A stretch of 64,000 nucleotides of DNA from Lysinibacillus irui. Lineage in GTDB: Bacteria; Bacillota; Bacilli; Bacillales_A; Planococcaceae. Made by a program: the position numbers and the translations under genes. The stretch lies in NCBI RefSeq assembly GCF_028877475.1, contig NZ_CP113527.1:4147501-4211500 (forward strand). Direction: 5' to 3'. Below the pieces are notes generated by a model, which saw nothing but the letters and a program-made list of their open reading frames with translations, did no database searches and had not been told where the DNA came from. Below are positions 1-7,624 of this stretch, one piece after another (the first letter of the stretch is position 1; every line of letters starts with the position of its first letter).

Positions 1-635
1 ATAGGTAAACCGTCAACATCACGAATTTCCATAGCCTCTTGTAGATGTAATAGTCTTTTTCGAATTCCCTTGAAAAATAAAAAGGAAACGGCAATAAAAA
101 ATAGGATAACGGCTACAACACCAAAAAATAAGAAGCTACCGTAGTTATCATAAATCTTTATAAGTGGGGGCTTAAAGACATCCCTTGAAATCTCTAACAC
201 AATAAAGCCATTTGACACATCATCACCTAAGAAAGCAATTACAGTAAATGGATCACTTCCATAGCGCTCTTTAATAAATTTGGTTGTAAATGCAGGTGTC
301 CATATTTTAGGAAGCTCATCCTGAACATTCATGGTAGTCAGTAAATTTCCCTTTTCACTTACCCAGAACATTGAAGCTGTAGGATATTGCGTTTGCCATT
401 TTTGAAAAAGCTGTTCAATGGTAGCTTCTGATGCATTCTTTATACTTTTTGCTTGTGTATGCCATTGTTCCTCAATATCACTTTCCAGAAGAGCTTCACT
501 TGAAAAGTCTCCAGATCCTGTCTTTGAAATGCCTAACATGAAAGTAGCAACACCGAGATAGGAAATTTGAACAATCGATATAGCTAATACAATAATGAGC
601 ATATATTTCGCTAATAATGAACGGAAAAATTTCAT
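1..635 (-). CDS. Sensor histidine kinase, N-terminal part (runs off left edge)
   Basis: This is the membrane sensor partner of the response regulator just upstream. Its ATG overlaps the regulator's TGA as ATGA at 632-635, so the two are translationally coupled. About 211 residues are in the window. They show a first membrane segment at roughly residues 8-33, an extracytoplasmic sensor domain of about 130 residues with no recognised ligand motif, and a second membrane segment near residues 170-192. A HAMP-like stretch (RKRLLHLQEAMEIRDVDGLP) begins after that. The dimerisation and ATPase domains lie outside the window, so the kinase assignment rests on the topology, the HAMP-like start and the adjacent regulator. 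Signal and target genes cannot be read from this part. Confidence 0.85.
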   Translation of the reverse strand, partial: MKFFRSLLAKYMLIIVLAISIVQISYLGVATFMLGISKTGSGDFSSEALLESDIEEQWHTQAKSIKNASEATIEQLFQKWQTQYPTASMFWVSEKGNLLTTMNVQDELPKIWTPAFTTKFIKERYGSDPFTVIAFLGDDVSNGFIVLEISRDVFKPPLIKIYDNYGSFLFFGVVAVILFFIAVSFLFFKGIRKRLLHLQEAMEIRDVDGLP

Positions 636-1300
636 AGTTTCACCCTATAGCCAATTCCTCTAATTGTTTCGATAATCTGGGGTTTTGCAGGATTAATTTC
701 TATCTTTTCTCTTAAATATCGAATATGAACCATCAATGTTTTATCACCTTCAATGTAACTCTCACCCCAAACACCCTCATAGAGTTGTTCCTTCGTTAAA
801 ATTTGATTTAGATGACGAATAAAATACTGCAATAAATAAAATTGTTTGCCAGTTAGAAGAATTTCTTCTTCATTTAATGTATTAATAATTCGCATATCTT
901 TTGTATAAATTTTAAGATGCTGCAATGCCAATACATCATCGTTTTTTTGATATCTTCTTAGTAATACCTCTAATCTTGCTACTAGTTCATCAGGATGGAA
1001 TGGCTTTGTTAAATAATCATCAGCAAAATTAAGCCCTTCAATTTTATCCTCAACGGCTGTTCGAGCAGATAGCATCAAAATAGGTAAATCTTTATTCTCT
1101 CGTTTTATTCTTTTGCCAATCGAAAAACCATCTAACCCGGGTAGCATGACATCCAATATAGCAAGATCTTTTGAAGCAATATGTTGTTCAAGACCTTCGC
1201 CAGACTCTAGCCATGTTACCTCATAGCCTCTTTCCGTTAACTCCTTGCTAACCCATTGTCCTATTTCTTTCTCATCTTCTATGTACAATATATGAATCAA
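632..1300 (-). CDS. OmpR/PhoB-family response regulator
   Basis: This is a DNA-binding response regulator of 222 residues. The receiver domain (about 1-115) shows the acidic pocket E8/D9, phospho-acceptor D50 in ILDVMLPG, and the conserved K99 in LTKPF. The C-terminal winged helix (about 125-222) ends with the typical GIGYRVKL. The loop before the lysine reads GLNFADDYLTKPF, one residue shorter than the usual form with Gly-Ala-Asp-Asp-Tyr, a small oddity. The RBS AGGAGGAT lies upstream of the ATG. It heads an operon with the histidine kinase that follows. The target genes are unknown; cell-envelope or antibiotic stress is a common role for such pairs but nothing here proves it. Confidence 0.93.
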   Translation of the reverse strand: MIHILYIEDEKEIGQWVSKELTERGYEVTWLESGEGLEQHIASKDLAILDVMLPGLDGFSIGKRIKRENKDLPILMLSARTAVEDKIEGLNFADDYLTKPFHPDELVARLEVLLRRYQKNDDVLALQHLKIYTKDMRIINTLNEEEILLTGKQFYLLQYFIRHLNQILTKEQLYEGVWGESYIEGDKTLMVHIRYLREKIEINPAKPQIIETIRGIGYRVKL

Positions 1301-1670
1301 TGTTCATCCTCCTTCTTGTTAATAATCAAAAGCTATATTAAAATACCATATTTTGCAATATGAAGTTAACTAGAAATTAAAAACAATATTATTGCATACA
1401 TGGTTATTATAGGATAAACGCTATTTATTTTCTTAGGAAATGTCTATTAATTGAGTAGATATAAAAAAGCGCAACTATTAATAGCTTTGTGTAAGTTGCG
1501 TTTTAAAGGTAGATATTATTATCTGTAATTGCTTTCTCATCTGCTCTAAATACAATTAGAAACTTCACACGTAGGTGCTAGAATATGCTAACATGACACT
1601 AACTATATGAAAAACATTAAAAAAATTTGTTTTACTTAGGTTTTACATATAATAAAGGGGTGTGACTTAA
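1301..1670. other. Divergent intergenic region with an orphan hairpin
   Basis: This region separates two divergently transcribed genes, a response regulator and a LysR gene, and should hold both promoters. An inverted repeat at about 1469-1503 (CGCAACT/AGTTGCG flanked by A-run and T-run) looks like an intrinsic terminator, yet no gene points into it from either side. I see no ORF, operator or riboswitch that I can name. The LysR RBS AAAGGGG at 1654-1660 is clear. Confidence 0.4.
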
Positions 1671-2549
1671 TTGGATATTCGACAACTAAGATATTTTATA
1701 GCGATTGTGGAGGAAAGGAAGATTTCTGCTGCTGCTGAAAGACTGCATATTTCTCAGCCACCATTAAGCCAACATCTAAAAACAATGGAAGAAGAGCTTG
1801 GTTCAAAATTGGTAGAGAGAAGCGGCAAGTACTTTGAAGTGACGGAGGCTGGGAAGACCTTATATAAATATGCATTGCAGGTTGCTCAATTAATGGACGA
1901 GGCGGAAGCAGAGGTCAAGGATGTAGGGCTAGGCATTCATGGACGATTAACATTAGGCATCAATACATTTTCAGTTGTTGAGTTACCCCAATTATTACAT
2001 CAATTCCAACAACAATTTCCTAAGGTAACTTATAAAATTCAACAAAATGAATCCTCTTATCTCTGTAAGCTTGTAAGAGATCGTGTAGTAGAACTAGCGA
2101 TCATTCGTTTGCCCTTAGAATTAGATGATTTCTCTGTCCTTCATATGTACACAGAACCGTTTTATTTTATACAATCCAAGAAGTTTAAGTTGTTAGAACA
2201 TGAGGTGACTTTGGCCGAAATTCAAAATTGGCCGATTTTATTACCGAGTACAGAAGGGTTAGGAGTTCACTATTCAATTTTAGAAGCATTTTCCCGCTTC
2301 CAATTACAGTCCCATATCGTCGGGGAATGTTCAGATACTGCGCTTTTAATGAATTTAATCGAATCAGGTTTTAGCTCCTCCATCGTACCTGAAACCATTC
2401 TAAAGCAATTTGAAGACCTACCGCTTCATGCCTACAAAATCCCAACTACAGAGTTATCCACTTCCGTAGGACTTGTATGGATGAAGAATCATTATTTATC
2501 TAAAGCTGCACAAAACTTTGTGAATTTAATGAGGGAACATTATTGTTAA
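1671..2549 (+). CDS. LysR-family transcriptional regulator
   Basis: This 292-residue protein is a typical LysR regulator. An N-terminal winged helix-turn-helix (DIRQLRYFIAIVEE ... ISQPPLSQHLKTMEEELG, residues 2-58) is followed by an effector-binding domain of the periplasmic-binding fold. The start is TTG, chosen because AAAGGGG lies 10 bases upstream and the family always begins with this short M-D-x-x-Q-L-R-Y-F motif. Its downstream neighbour is convergent, so its target is not obvious. The effector is unknown. Confidence 0.9.
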   Translation: MDIRQLRYFIAIVEERKISAAAERLHISQPPLSQHLKTMEEELGSKLVERSGKYFEVTEAGKTLYKYALQVAQLMDEAEAEVKDVGLGIHGRLTLGINTFSVVELPQLLHQFQQQFPKVTYKIQQNESSYLCKLVRDRVVELAIIRLPLELDDFSVLHMYTEPFYFIQSKKFKLLEHEVTLAEIQNWPILLPSTEGLGVHYSILEAFSRFQLQSHIVGECSDTALLMNLIESGFSSSIVPETILKQFEDLPLHAYKIPTTELSTSVGLVWMKNHYLSKAAQNFVNLMREHYC

Positions 2550-2561
2550 GCAGTCAATGGG

Positions 2562-2598
2562 AAAGAGCACACTAACGTTTCTAGTGAGCTCTCTTTTT
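2562..2598. terminator. Intrinsic terminator between convergent genes
   Basis: The inverted repeat AGAGCACACTA / TAGTGAGCTCT is followed by a T-run on the plus strand and preceded by an A-rich run. It can end transcription of the LysR gene and, less strongly, of the convergent VOC gene. Confidence 0.7.
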
Positions 2599-2604
2599 GA
2601 ATCA

Positions 2605-3045
2605 TTATTGAATAATTAGCATATCATTTTCATCAAATTTCCACATATCACCATAAGCTACTTCCCAATAGTAACCGTTTGGATCTTGGAAGTAGCCACT
2701 ATAACCGCCCCAAAATACTGTTTCTGGCTCTTTTACAATAGACGCTCCAGCTTTTTTAGCTAATGCAAATACGCGGTCCACCTCTTCTTTTGATTTACCA
2801 TTGTAAGCAAGGGTGATACCTCCAAAGCCGGGGCTAAGTTCTGGTGGGTTTGCTTCATTGATATCGTTTACAAGACGTTCAATTGGAAATAGTGATATTT
2901 TAGTTCCCCCATTATTAAAGAACATTACATCTGGATTTGTTTCTTCTCCATACACTACTACTTCAAAGCCAAGTCCCTCTCGGTAAAAGGTAAGTGACTC
3001 CACCATATTTTTAACGCCTAATGTGATTAAGTTTAAACGATTCAT
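2605..3045 (-). CDS. VOC-family (glyoxalase/bleomycin resistance) protein
   Basis: This is a single-module vicinal-oxygen-chelate protein of 146 residues with two beta-alpha-beta-beta-beta halves. The first half opens with NLITLGVKNMVESLTFYREGLGFE. The second carries PETVFWGGYSGYFQDPNGYYWEVAY, the common end motif with a glutamate metal ligand near residue 129. The first-half metal ligand, often His or Gln, is not obvious, so the metal site may be altered. The RBS AAGGGG lies 8-9 bases upstream of the ATG. It is monocistronic between terminators. The substrate is unknown; such proteins serve in fosfomycin/bleomycin resistance, glyoxalase or dioxygenase roles. Confidence 0.85.
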   Translation of the reverse strand: MNRLNLITLGVKNMVESLTFYREGLGFEVVVYGEETNPDVMFFNNGGTKISLFPIERLVNDINEANPPELSPGFGGITLAYNGKSKEEVDRVFALAKKAGASIVKEPETVFWGGYSGYFQDPNGYYWEVAYGDMWKFDENDMLIIQ

Positions 3046-3401
3046 TTTACAATCCCCTTTTTAAAGCAGTATTACTATTTAAATTCTCTATCCAACAAAT
3101 TTTTCCTTTTAATTCGGGAAGAAAGTCATTTGGTTGCATCAGCACAGAGATAATCATAATCTATTCATTTTTTTAGATTTCACTATGGATTACCCTTCAT
3201 TTCTTTATATCCTCCTGATTTCACCTGTAATTTTAAATTGCAAAAAGTACTATTAAAAAACTTTTATCTCTCTAACCATTGGCATCACACAAAAGTTACC
3301 TCGACGTTTCTATGAAACAAAAATGTACGTACTTTTTTTTCTTCTTGTGGGGCATCATAATGAAAAAGCAATCAAGCAAACACACAATTGGAGGAATAAT
3401 A
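3046..3401. promoter_or_regulatory. Divergent region with AAAAGTAC motifs before the aldo/keto reductase
   Basis: No gene is supported here. Reading through to 3279 would add 41 unrelated residues to the reductase. The sequence carries AAAAAGTAC at 3242-3250 and a near-palindrome around GTACGTAC (3325-3332), flanked by A- and T-runs, which contains AAAAGTAC on the minus strand. The same octamer occurs in the promoter of the neighbouring HxlR/MFS pair at 4716-4723, so it is a candidate shared operator. The strong RBS GGAGG at 3390-3394 fixes the reductase start. Confidence 0.4.
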
Positions 3402-4247
3402 ATGATTACTCATTTACAAGATACAATCACATTAAATAACGGCCTACAAATGCCTGGTATGGGTTTAGGCGTTTTTCAAGTAGAAAATGACGCTACTGCA
3501 GAAATGGTTAAAAATGCGATCGAGGTTGGCTATCGAAGCATCGATACTGCTGCTATTTATGGAAATGAAGCAGGTGTAGGAGAAGGTATTAAACAAGCTC
3601 TAGCATCAACTGGCTTACGTCGTGAAGATTTATTTATTACATCAAAAGTATGGAACGATGGCTTAAGCTATGATGAAACAATTGCAGCATATGAAGAGAG
3701 CCTAAAAAAATTAGGATTAGATTATTTAGATCTTTATTTAATTCATTGGCCTGGTAAAGATAAATATGCTGAATCGTGGAAAGCACTTGAAGACCTATAT
3801 GAACAAGGCAAGATCAAAGCAATCGGTGTATGTAACTTTACTGTGGCACACTTGGAAAACTTATTATCATTTGCTCGTATTAAACCTGTTTTGAACCAAG
3901 TGGAATTCCACCCACGCTTACAACAAGTGGAGCTTCGTTCATTCTGTGACAAGCACCAAATTCAACTTGAAGCATGGGCACCTTTAATGCAAGGTGGTCT
4001 TCTTGAAGATGAAACGATTTCAAAAATTGCAACAAAATACGGAAAATCAAATGCTCAAGTTATTTTACGCTGGGATGTACAAAATGGAGTGATTACAATT
4101 CCAAAATCAGTACGTAGAGAGCGTATGATGCAAAACGCTGATATCTTTGACTTTACTTTAACAGACGAAGAAATGGCATTAATCAATGAGATGAATCGTG
4201 AACAACGTGTTGGTCCAAATCCAGATGAATTTGACTTTGCTCTATAA
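3402..4247 (+). CDS. Aldo/keto reductase (YvgN/YtbE type)
   Basis: This is an NADPH-dependent reductase of aldehydes such as glyoxal and methylglyoxal. From the chosen start the protein has 281 residues, close to the 276-280 of Bacillus YvgN and YtbE. The catalytic tetrad is intact: D48 (YRSIDTA), Y53, K82 (FITSKVW) and H115 (LDLYLIHWPG). The C-terminal cofactor site IPKSVRRERMMQN is present. The ATG at 3402 is preceded by GGAGG at a spacing of 7 bases. The next genes are an HxlR regulator and an MFS pump, the combination known as ytbE/ytcD/ytbD in Bacillus subtilis, which suggests a stress-induced detoxification and export unit. It ends at a strong terminator. Confidence 0.93.
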   Translation: MITHLQDTITLNNGLQMPGMGLGVFQVENDATAEMVKNAIEVGYRSIDTAAIYGNEAGVGEGIKQALASTGLRREDLFITSKVWNDGLSYDETIAAYEESLKKLGLDYLDLYLIHWPGKDKYAESWKALEDLYEQGKIKAIGVCNFTVAHLENLLSFARIKPVLNQVEFHPRLQQVELRSFCDKHQIQLEAWAPLMQGGLLEDETISKIATKYGKSNAQVILRWDVQNGVITIPKSVRRERMMQNADIFDFTLTDEEMALINEMNREQRVGPNPDEFDFAL

Positions 4248-4261
4248 GCATTAAAAAGAGG

Positions 4262-4297
4262 AAAGAGACTGTCTTGTATGTGACAGTCTCTTTCTCC
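4262..4297. terminator. Strong intrinsic terminator
   Basis: A perfect 12-bp stem AAAGAGACTGTC / GACAGTCTCTTT with an 8-base loop lies between the convergent aldo/keto reductase and HxlR genes. A-runs and T-runs on both sides let it act in both directions. Confidence 0.88.
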
Positions 4298-4301
4298 CTC
4301 A

Positions 4302-4685
4302 TTATGATGTTTGCTGCATAGCGATATCTTCATCGCGTTGTTTTAACAGAACATCTTCACCTTTATCCTTTAGTAATTCAACATGCTTTTCGCCCCAAGT
4401 GCAAAGCATATTCAAAATAGGCTCCATCCCTTGTCCATAGGAAGTCAATGAATATTCCACTTTAGGCGGTACTTGATTGAAGACCTTGCGATGGATTAAA
4501 CCAGCTTGCTCTAACTCTCTTAATTGACTTGTAAGCATTTTTTGGGAAATGCCTGGAATCAATCGTCGAAATTCATTTGTTCGAATTTCACCATGGTGGT
4601 TCAAATGGCAAAGAATGACCGGTTTCCATTTACCACCAATAACTTCAAGCGTAGCTTCAACACCTATATTATAAATTTTTTGCAT
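4302..4685 (-). CDS. HxlR-family transcriptional regulator
   Basis: This is a small winged-helix regulator of 127 residues. It has the family signature: IGGKWKPVILCHLNHHGEIRTNEFRRLIPGISQKMLTSQLRELEQAGLIHRKV, followed by a short beta wing and C-terminal helix. The only cysteines are near residues 26 and 95, not the N-terminal Cys6/7 used by the thiol-stress sensors YodB and HypR, so redox sensing is not assured. It is divergent from the MFS gene and convergent with the reductase. By analogy with YtcD it probably represses or activates one or both through the intergenic repeats at 4706-4724. Confidence 0.9.
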   Translation of the reverse strand: MQKIYNIGVEATLEVIGGKWKPVILCHLNHHGEIRTNEFRRLIPGISQKMLTSQLRELEQAGLIHRKVFNQVPPKVEYSLTSYGQGMEPILNMLCTWGEKHVELLKDKGEDVLLKQRDEDIAMQQTS

Positions 4686-4705
4686 TGTAAACCCCCGTAA
4701 TATTC

Positions 4706-4724
4706 AAAAGTAACTAAAAGTACT
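4706..4724. promoter_or_regulatory. Candidate HxlR operator, tandem AAAAGTAAC/AAAAGTACT
   Basis: Two 10-bp direct repeats (AAAAGTAACT, AAAAGTACTC) contain an imperfect palindrome AGTAACTAAAAGTACT at 4709-4724. They sit in the 109-bp divergent promoter of the HxlR and MFS genes. The octamer AAAAGTAC recurs twice before the aldo/keto reductase. Assignment to the HxlR protein is an inference from position. Confidence 0.4.
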
Positions 4725-4794
4725 CTACACAACTTTTAGGCATGCATGAATATTACTACACATACTAAAAAAAATCAAAGGAGATATTAGTAAA

Positions 4795-5979
4795 ATGTCA
4801 CAATCAAAAAAGCCAAATGCAAAATTGACATTGCTAGCACTTGCAATCAGTGCATTTGGTATAGGGTCCACTGAATTTATCAGTGTTGGACTTTTACCAT
4901 TAATTACAGATGATTTTGGTATATCTTTAAGCACTGCCGGTTTAACCGTTTCTATATACGCACTAGGTGTCACTGTTGGTGCTCCATTATTAACAGCCTT
5001 AACATCTCGTCTTAGTCGAAAAACAGTTTTATTGCTTGTTATGACCATTTTTATAGCGGGGAATTTAACTGCAGCTATCGCACCAATTTTTTCTATACTG
5101 ATAATAGGTCGTATTATTTCAGCATTAGCTCATGGTGTGTTTATGTCGATCGCCTCTGTTATAGCAGCTGATGTAGTTGAACCAAATAAACGAGCAAGCG
5201 CGATTGCCTTTATGTTTACAGGCTTAACGCTAGCTACTGTGACCGGTGTTCCACTTGGTACATTTATTGGACAAGTAACAGACTGGCGTATGTCGTTCAT
5301 TTTTATCGTCATTATAGGCATTATCGGTTTAATTAGTAATGCTTTACTAGTACCTAACCAATTATCAAAAGGTAATCCTATTTCTTTACGTGATATTGGC
5401 AAAGTATTAGGCAATATTCGCATGTTATTAATCCTTTTCATTACAGCTATTGGATATGGTGGGGCCTTTGTAGTCTATACGTATGTTTCACCTATTTTAG
5501 AGCAATATATGGGCTATTCCCCACATGCAGTAGTAATTATATTAGTTGTCTATGGTATTTGCGTTGCTATTGGTAATACATTAGGAGGCCATTTTGCTAA
5601 CCAAAATCCGCTACGTTCCATCTTTATAATTTTTGTTGGACTTGCCTTAGCGTTACTTGGTATTGGCTTCACTCTTGAATCACCGATTATCGGTTTAGTC
5701 ATGGTACTGACAATGGGATTATTTATGTTCATGAATGTCCCAGGATTACAGTTATATGCTGTTCTACTGTCTGAAAAATATGTGCCGTCAGCTATTTCTA
5801 TGGCTTCAGCATTAAACATTTCTGCTTTTAACATTGGTATATTTTTAGGATCCTATATTGGAGGTTTTATTATTCGCCATCAATCATTAGCACATACGCC
5901 TCTTTATGGATTCCTAATGGTTATGCTAGCAGCGATTGTTACATTATTATGGTTGCTTTTCGATAATAAAAAACAATAA
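4795..5979 (+). CDS. MFS transporter, DHA1/AraJ-like efflux pump (YtbD-like)
   Basis: This is a 12-TM major facilitator of 394 residues. The first helix LALAISAFGIGSTEFISVGLLP is the hallmark of the AraJ/YtbD/YbcL drug-proton antiporters. A motif-A-like loop SRLSRKTVLL follows TM2 and motif C-like GVPLGTFIG lies in TM5. The RBS AAAGGAG is 11 bases before the ATG. It is divergent from the HxlR regulator, which very likely controls it, and it lies next to an aldo/keto reductase. The natural substrate is unknown; export of toxic small molecules is the family role. Confidence 0.9.
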   Translation: MSQSKKPNAKLTLLALAISAFGIGSTEFISVGLLPLITDDFGISLSTAGLTVSIYALGVTVGAPLLTALTSRLSRKTVLLLVMTIFIAGNLTAAIAPIFSILIIGRIISALAHGVFMSIASVIAADVVEPNKRASAIAFMFTGLTLATVTGVPLGTFIGQVTDWRMSFIFIVIIGIIGLISNALLVPNQLSKGNPISLRDIGKVLGNIRMLLILFITAIGYGGAFVVYTYVSPILEQYMGYSPHAVVIILVVYGICVAIGNTLGGHFANQNPLRSIFIIFVGLALALLGIGFTLESPIIGLVMVLTMGLFMFMNVPGLQLYAVLLSEKYVPSAISMASALNISAFNIGIFLGSYIGGFIIRHQSLAHTPLYGFLMVMLAAIVTLLWLLFDNKKQ

Positions 5980-6052
5980 TATTGTTAGTCCGTTTATCTA
6001 GCATTTACTTGATATTTTGGTAATTTAACATCGGTATATATACAATATTGAT

Positions 6053-6083
6053 AAAAAGGAAGCTCCCTGTGGCTTCCTTTTTG
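6053..6083 (+). terminator. Intrinsic terminator after MFS gene
   Basis: An 11-bp perfect stem AAAAAGGAAGC / GCTTCCTTTTT with an 8-base loop and terminal T-run. Confidence 0.88.
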
Positions 6084-6112
6084 TGTTATAAGTAAGACAA
6101 GAATGGAGTTAC

Positions 6113-6140
6113 ACCTAAATTCGCTTGAATACATAAGATA
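6113..6140 (+). promoter_or_regulatory. Sigma-K-like promoter
   Basis: ACC at 6113-6115, then 16 bases, then CATAAGATA at 6132-6140. This fits the mother-cell sigma-K consensus (AC, 16-17 bp, CATAnnnTA). The expected transcription start is about 25 bases before the TTG of the next gene. The cupin gene at 28221-28727 has the same layout, ACC-N16-CATAAACTA. Confidence 0.55.
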
Positions 6141-6171
6141 AGATATCAGCTATAGGATAGGAGGAATTCCA

Positions 6172-6570
6172 TTGTATTACAATCCTTATCCGTATTTCGT
6201 TCATCCCTATCATTACTCAGCGCCACCAATTGCCAACCACCTTGCTGTAAGATCCTTTCCCCAACATCTTGCAATGCCGACCAACAATCCCTTTCCACCT
6301 GTTGATACACATAAATTAAAATCATCGGTTACACGGATAAAGGCAATTATGCAGCAAGCCCAATTACTGACGGATAAAATTGAAAGCTCCCAGCAATTTG
6401 CCCATGATTTAATGAATGCAGCACAACTTTCAAATAAAGCAGAAGTGGAGAAATTAATTTCATCCACAGGTATTACGATGAAATTCGAAACGAACTATAC
6501 ACCTGATAGTTTTAGAATACGTCTAATTGATAATGGCTGTTGTGGTGTCATATTGAATTTAAATTGGTGA
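6172..6570 (+). CDS. Tyr/His/Pro-rich N-terminus protein, probable sporulation protein
   Basis: This 132-residue protein is not one I can name. Its first 20 residues are rich in Tyr, Pro and His (MYYNPYPYFVHPYHY), a composition common in Bacillus spore-coat proteins. A helical, probably coiled region spans about 47-95 (VTRIKAIMQQAQLLTDKIESS). A short beta-rich tail ends in IRLIDNGCCGVILNLNW with a Cys-Cys pair. The start is TTG, set by GGAGGAA 6-7 bases upstream. A sigma-K-like promoter just upstream supports late mother-cell expression. The gene stands alone between terminators and riboswitch. Coat localisation is an inference. Confidence 0.75.
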   Translation: MYYNPYPYFVHPYHYSAPPIANHLAVRSFPQHLAMPTNNPFPPVDTHKLKSSVTRIKAIMQQAQLLTDKIESSQQFAHDLMNAAQLSNKAEVEKLISSTGITMKFETNYTPDSFRIRLIDNGCCGVILNLNW

Positions 6571-6595
6571 AAAAAACCCTAACCTTGTATCCCTA

Positions 6596-6625
6596 TTGAA
6601 CTTGTAAACTATAGAAAACTATGAT
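6596..6625 (+). promoter_or_regulatory. Sigma-A promoter for the riboswitch transcript
   Basis: TTGAAC at 6596-6601 and TATGAT at 6620-6625 are separated by 18 bp. The predicted start near 6632 gives about 33 nt before helix P1 of the SAM riboswitch. Confidence 0.6.
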
Positions 6626-6664
6626 AAAGTGTTTGTATTATTATTTCTGAAAATTCTTATATTT

Positions 6665-6808
6665 TTCTTATCAAGAGAGACGGAGGGATTGGCCCGATGA
6701 AGTCTCAGCAACCAGCTCAACAGTATGGTGCTAATTCCAATTGGCCTAATTCCAAAGCCTTGAAGATGAGAAGATGAACTACCGTTGTTTATTCAGGAGT
6801 CCTCTTCT
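6665..6808 (+). promoter_or_regulatory. SAM-I (S-box) riboswitch
   Basis: The aptamer shows the S-box order of conserved blocks: TTATCAAGAG, GGAGGGATTGGCCCGATGAA and CAGCAACC, then P3/P4 hairpins. P1 pairs TTCTTATC (6665-6672) with GATGAGAA (6765-6772). An antiterminator can form between AGAAGA (6769-6774) and TCTTCT (6803-6808), overlapping both the P1 3' strand and the terminator stem. High SAM should therefore stabilise P1, free the terminator and switch the downstream gene off. The 3' block AGTCTCAGCAACC departs slightly from the commonest form but keeps GCAACC. Confidence 0.9.
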
Positions 6809-6826
6809 ATAGGGGGCTCTTTTTTT
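6797..6826 (+). terminator. Riboswitch expression-platform terminator
   Basis: Stem GAGTCCTC (6797-6804) / GGGGGCTC (6812-6819) with G-U pairs, followed by eight T. Its 5' arm is shared with the antiterminator, as expected of an S-box OFF switch. Confidence 0.85.
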
Positions 6827-6855
6827 ACTACTATTTTAAGAAAGCAGGGAAAACG

Positions 6856-7593
6856 ATGCCTAATGAATTATTACAAGCATTACAATTATTAAAATCTAAA
6901 CAATGGGTCGATTTAACACATACATTCGGCCCTAACTCACCCCATTTTTTCATGTTCGAAGATGCAAAATTTGAAACATTATTCTCTCACGATGATGGGT
7001 TCTTTGCACAACAGTTCACTTTCCCTGGTCAATATGGTACGCATATCGACCCACCCATTCATTTTGTGCGAGACACACGGTACCTTGAAGAGCTCGATTT
7101 AAAAGAGCTTGTTCTTCCCCTTGTTGTCATTGATAAGTCCGAAGAAGCTGCTAGCAATCATGATTTTTCTTTAAGTGTTCAAGATATACTTGAGTTTGAA
7201 GCACAGCACGGAAAAATTGAGGCAGGTACCTTTGTAGCGCTACGTACCGATTGGAGTAAACGTTGGCCAGATAAGGAAGCATTCAGCAATAAAGATGCGG
7301 AAGGGTATAACCATATTCCAGGTTGGGGCTTAGAGGCTTTACAATTTTTACTGACGGAACGTAAAGTTAGTGCGATTGGTCACGAAACATTCGATACTGA
7401 TTCAGCAGCTGATTTTCGTAAAAATGGCAAACTAGATGGTGAATACTTTGTGCTCGAACAAGACACTTATCAAATTGAGTTAATGACTAATTTAGACAAG
7501 CTACCTGCAACAGGTGCAATTATTTTTAATATTGTACCTAAACCAGAAAAAGCATCTGGATTCCCTGTTCGCTCCTTTGCTATTTTGCCATAA
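6856..7593 (+). CDS. Cyclase family / kynurenine-formamidase-like metal hydrolase, SAM-controlled
   Basis: This 245-residue protein belongs to the PF04199 cyclase family (COG1878), metal-dependent hydrolases typified by the KynB arylformamidase. The signature metal-binding stretch is GQYGTHIDPPIHFV near residues 55-68, with two His and one Asp in the family spacing. A second conserved block is IGHETFDTDSA near 175-185. No kyn pathway gene is nearby. The gene sits alone behind an S-box riboswitch, so its expression should rise when S-adenosylmethionine is scarce. That points to sulfur or methionine metabolism rather than tryptophan breakdown. The substrate is unknown. Confidence 0.88.
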   Translation: MPNELLQALQLLKSKQWVDLTHTFGPNSPHFFMFEDAKFETLFSHDDGFFAQQFTFPGQYGTHIDPPIHFVRDTRYLEELDLKELVLPLVVIDKSEEAASNHDFSLSVQDILEFEAQHGKIEAGTFVALRTDWSKRWPDKEAFSNKDAEGYNHIPGWGLEALQFLLTERKVSAIGHETFDTDSAADFRKNGKLDGEYFVLEQDTYQIELMTNLDKLPATGAIIFNIVPKPEKASGFPVRSFAILP

Positions 7594-7596
7594 CTT

Positions 7597-7624
7597 AAAA
7601 GTCGGTATAGAGATACCGACTTTT
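7597..7624. terminator. Bidirectional terminator
   Basis: A perfect 12-bp stem AAAAGTCGGTAT / ATACCGACTTTT with a 4-base loop lies between the convergent cyclase and DedA genes. Its outer bases overlap the DedA stop codon. Confidence 0.88.

Noticed and set aside
3279-3401. 41-residue N-terminal extension of the aldo/keto reductase
   Set aside because: It has no RBS, its composition is unlike the family, and the ATG at 3402 has GGAGG at good spacing and gives the family length.
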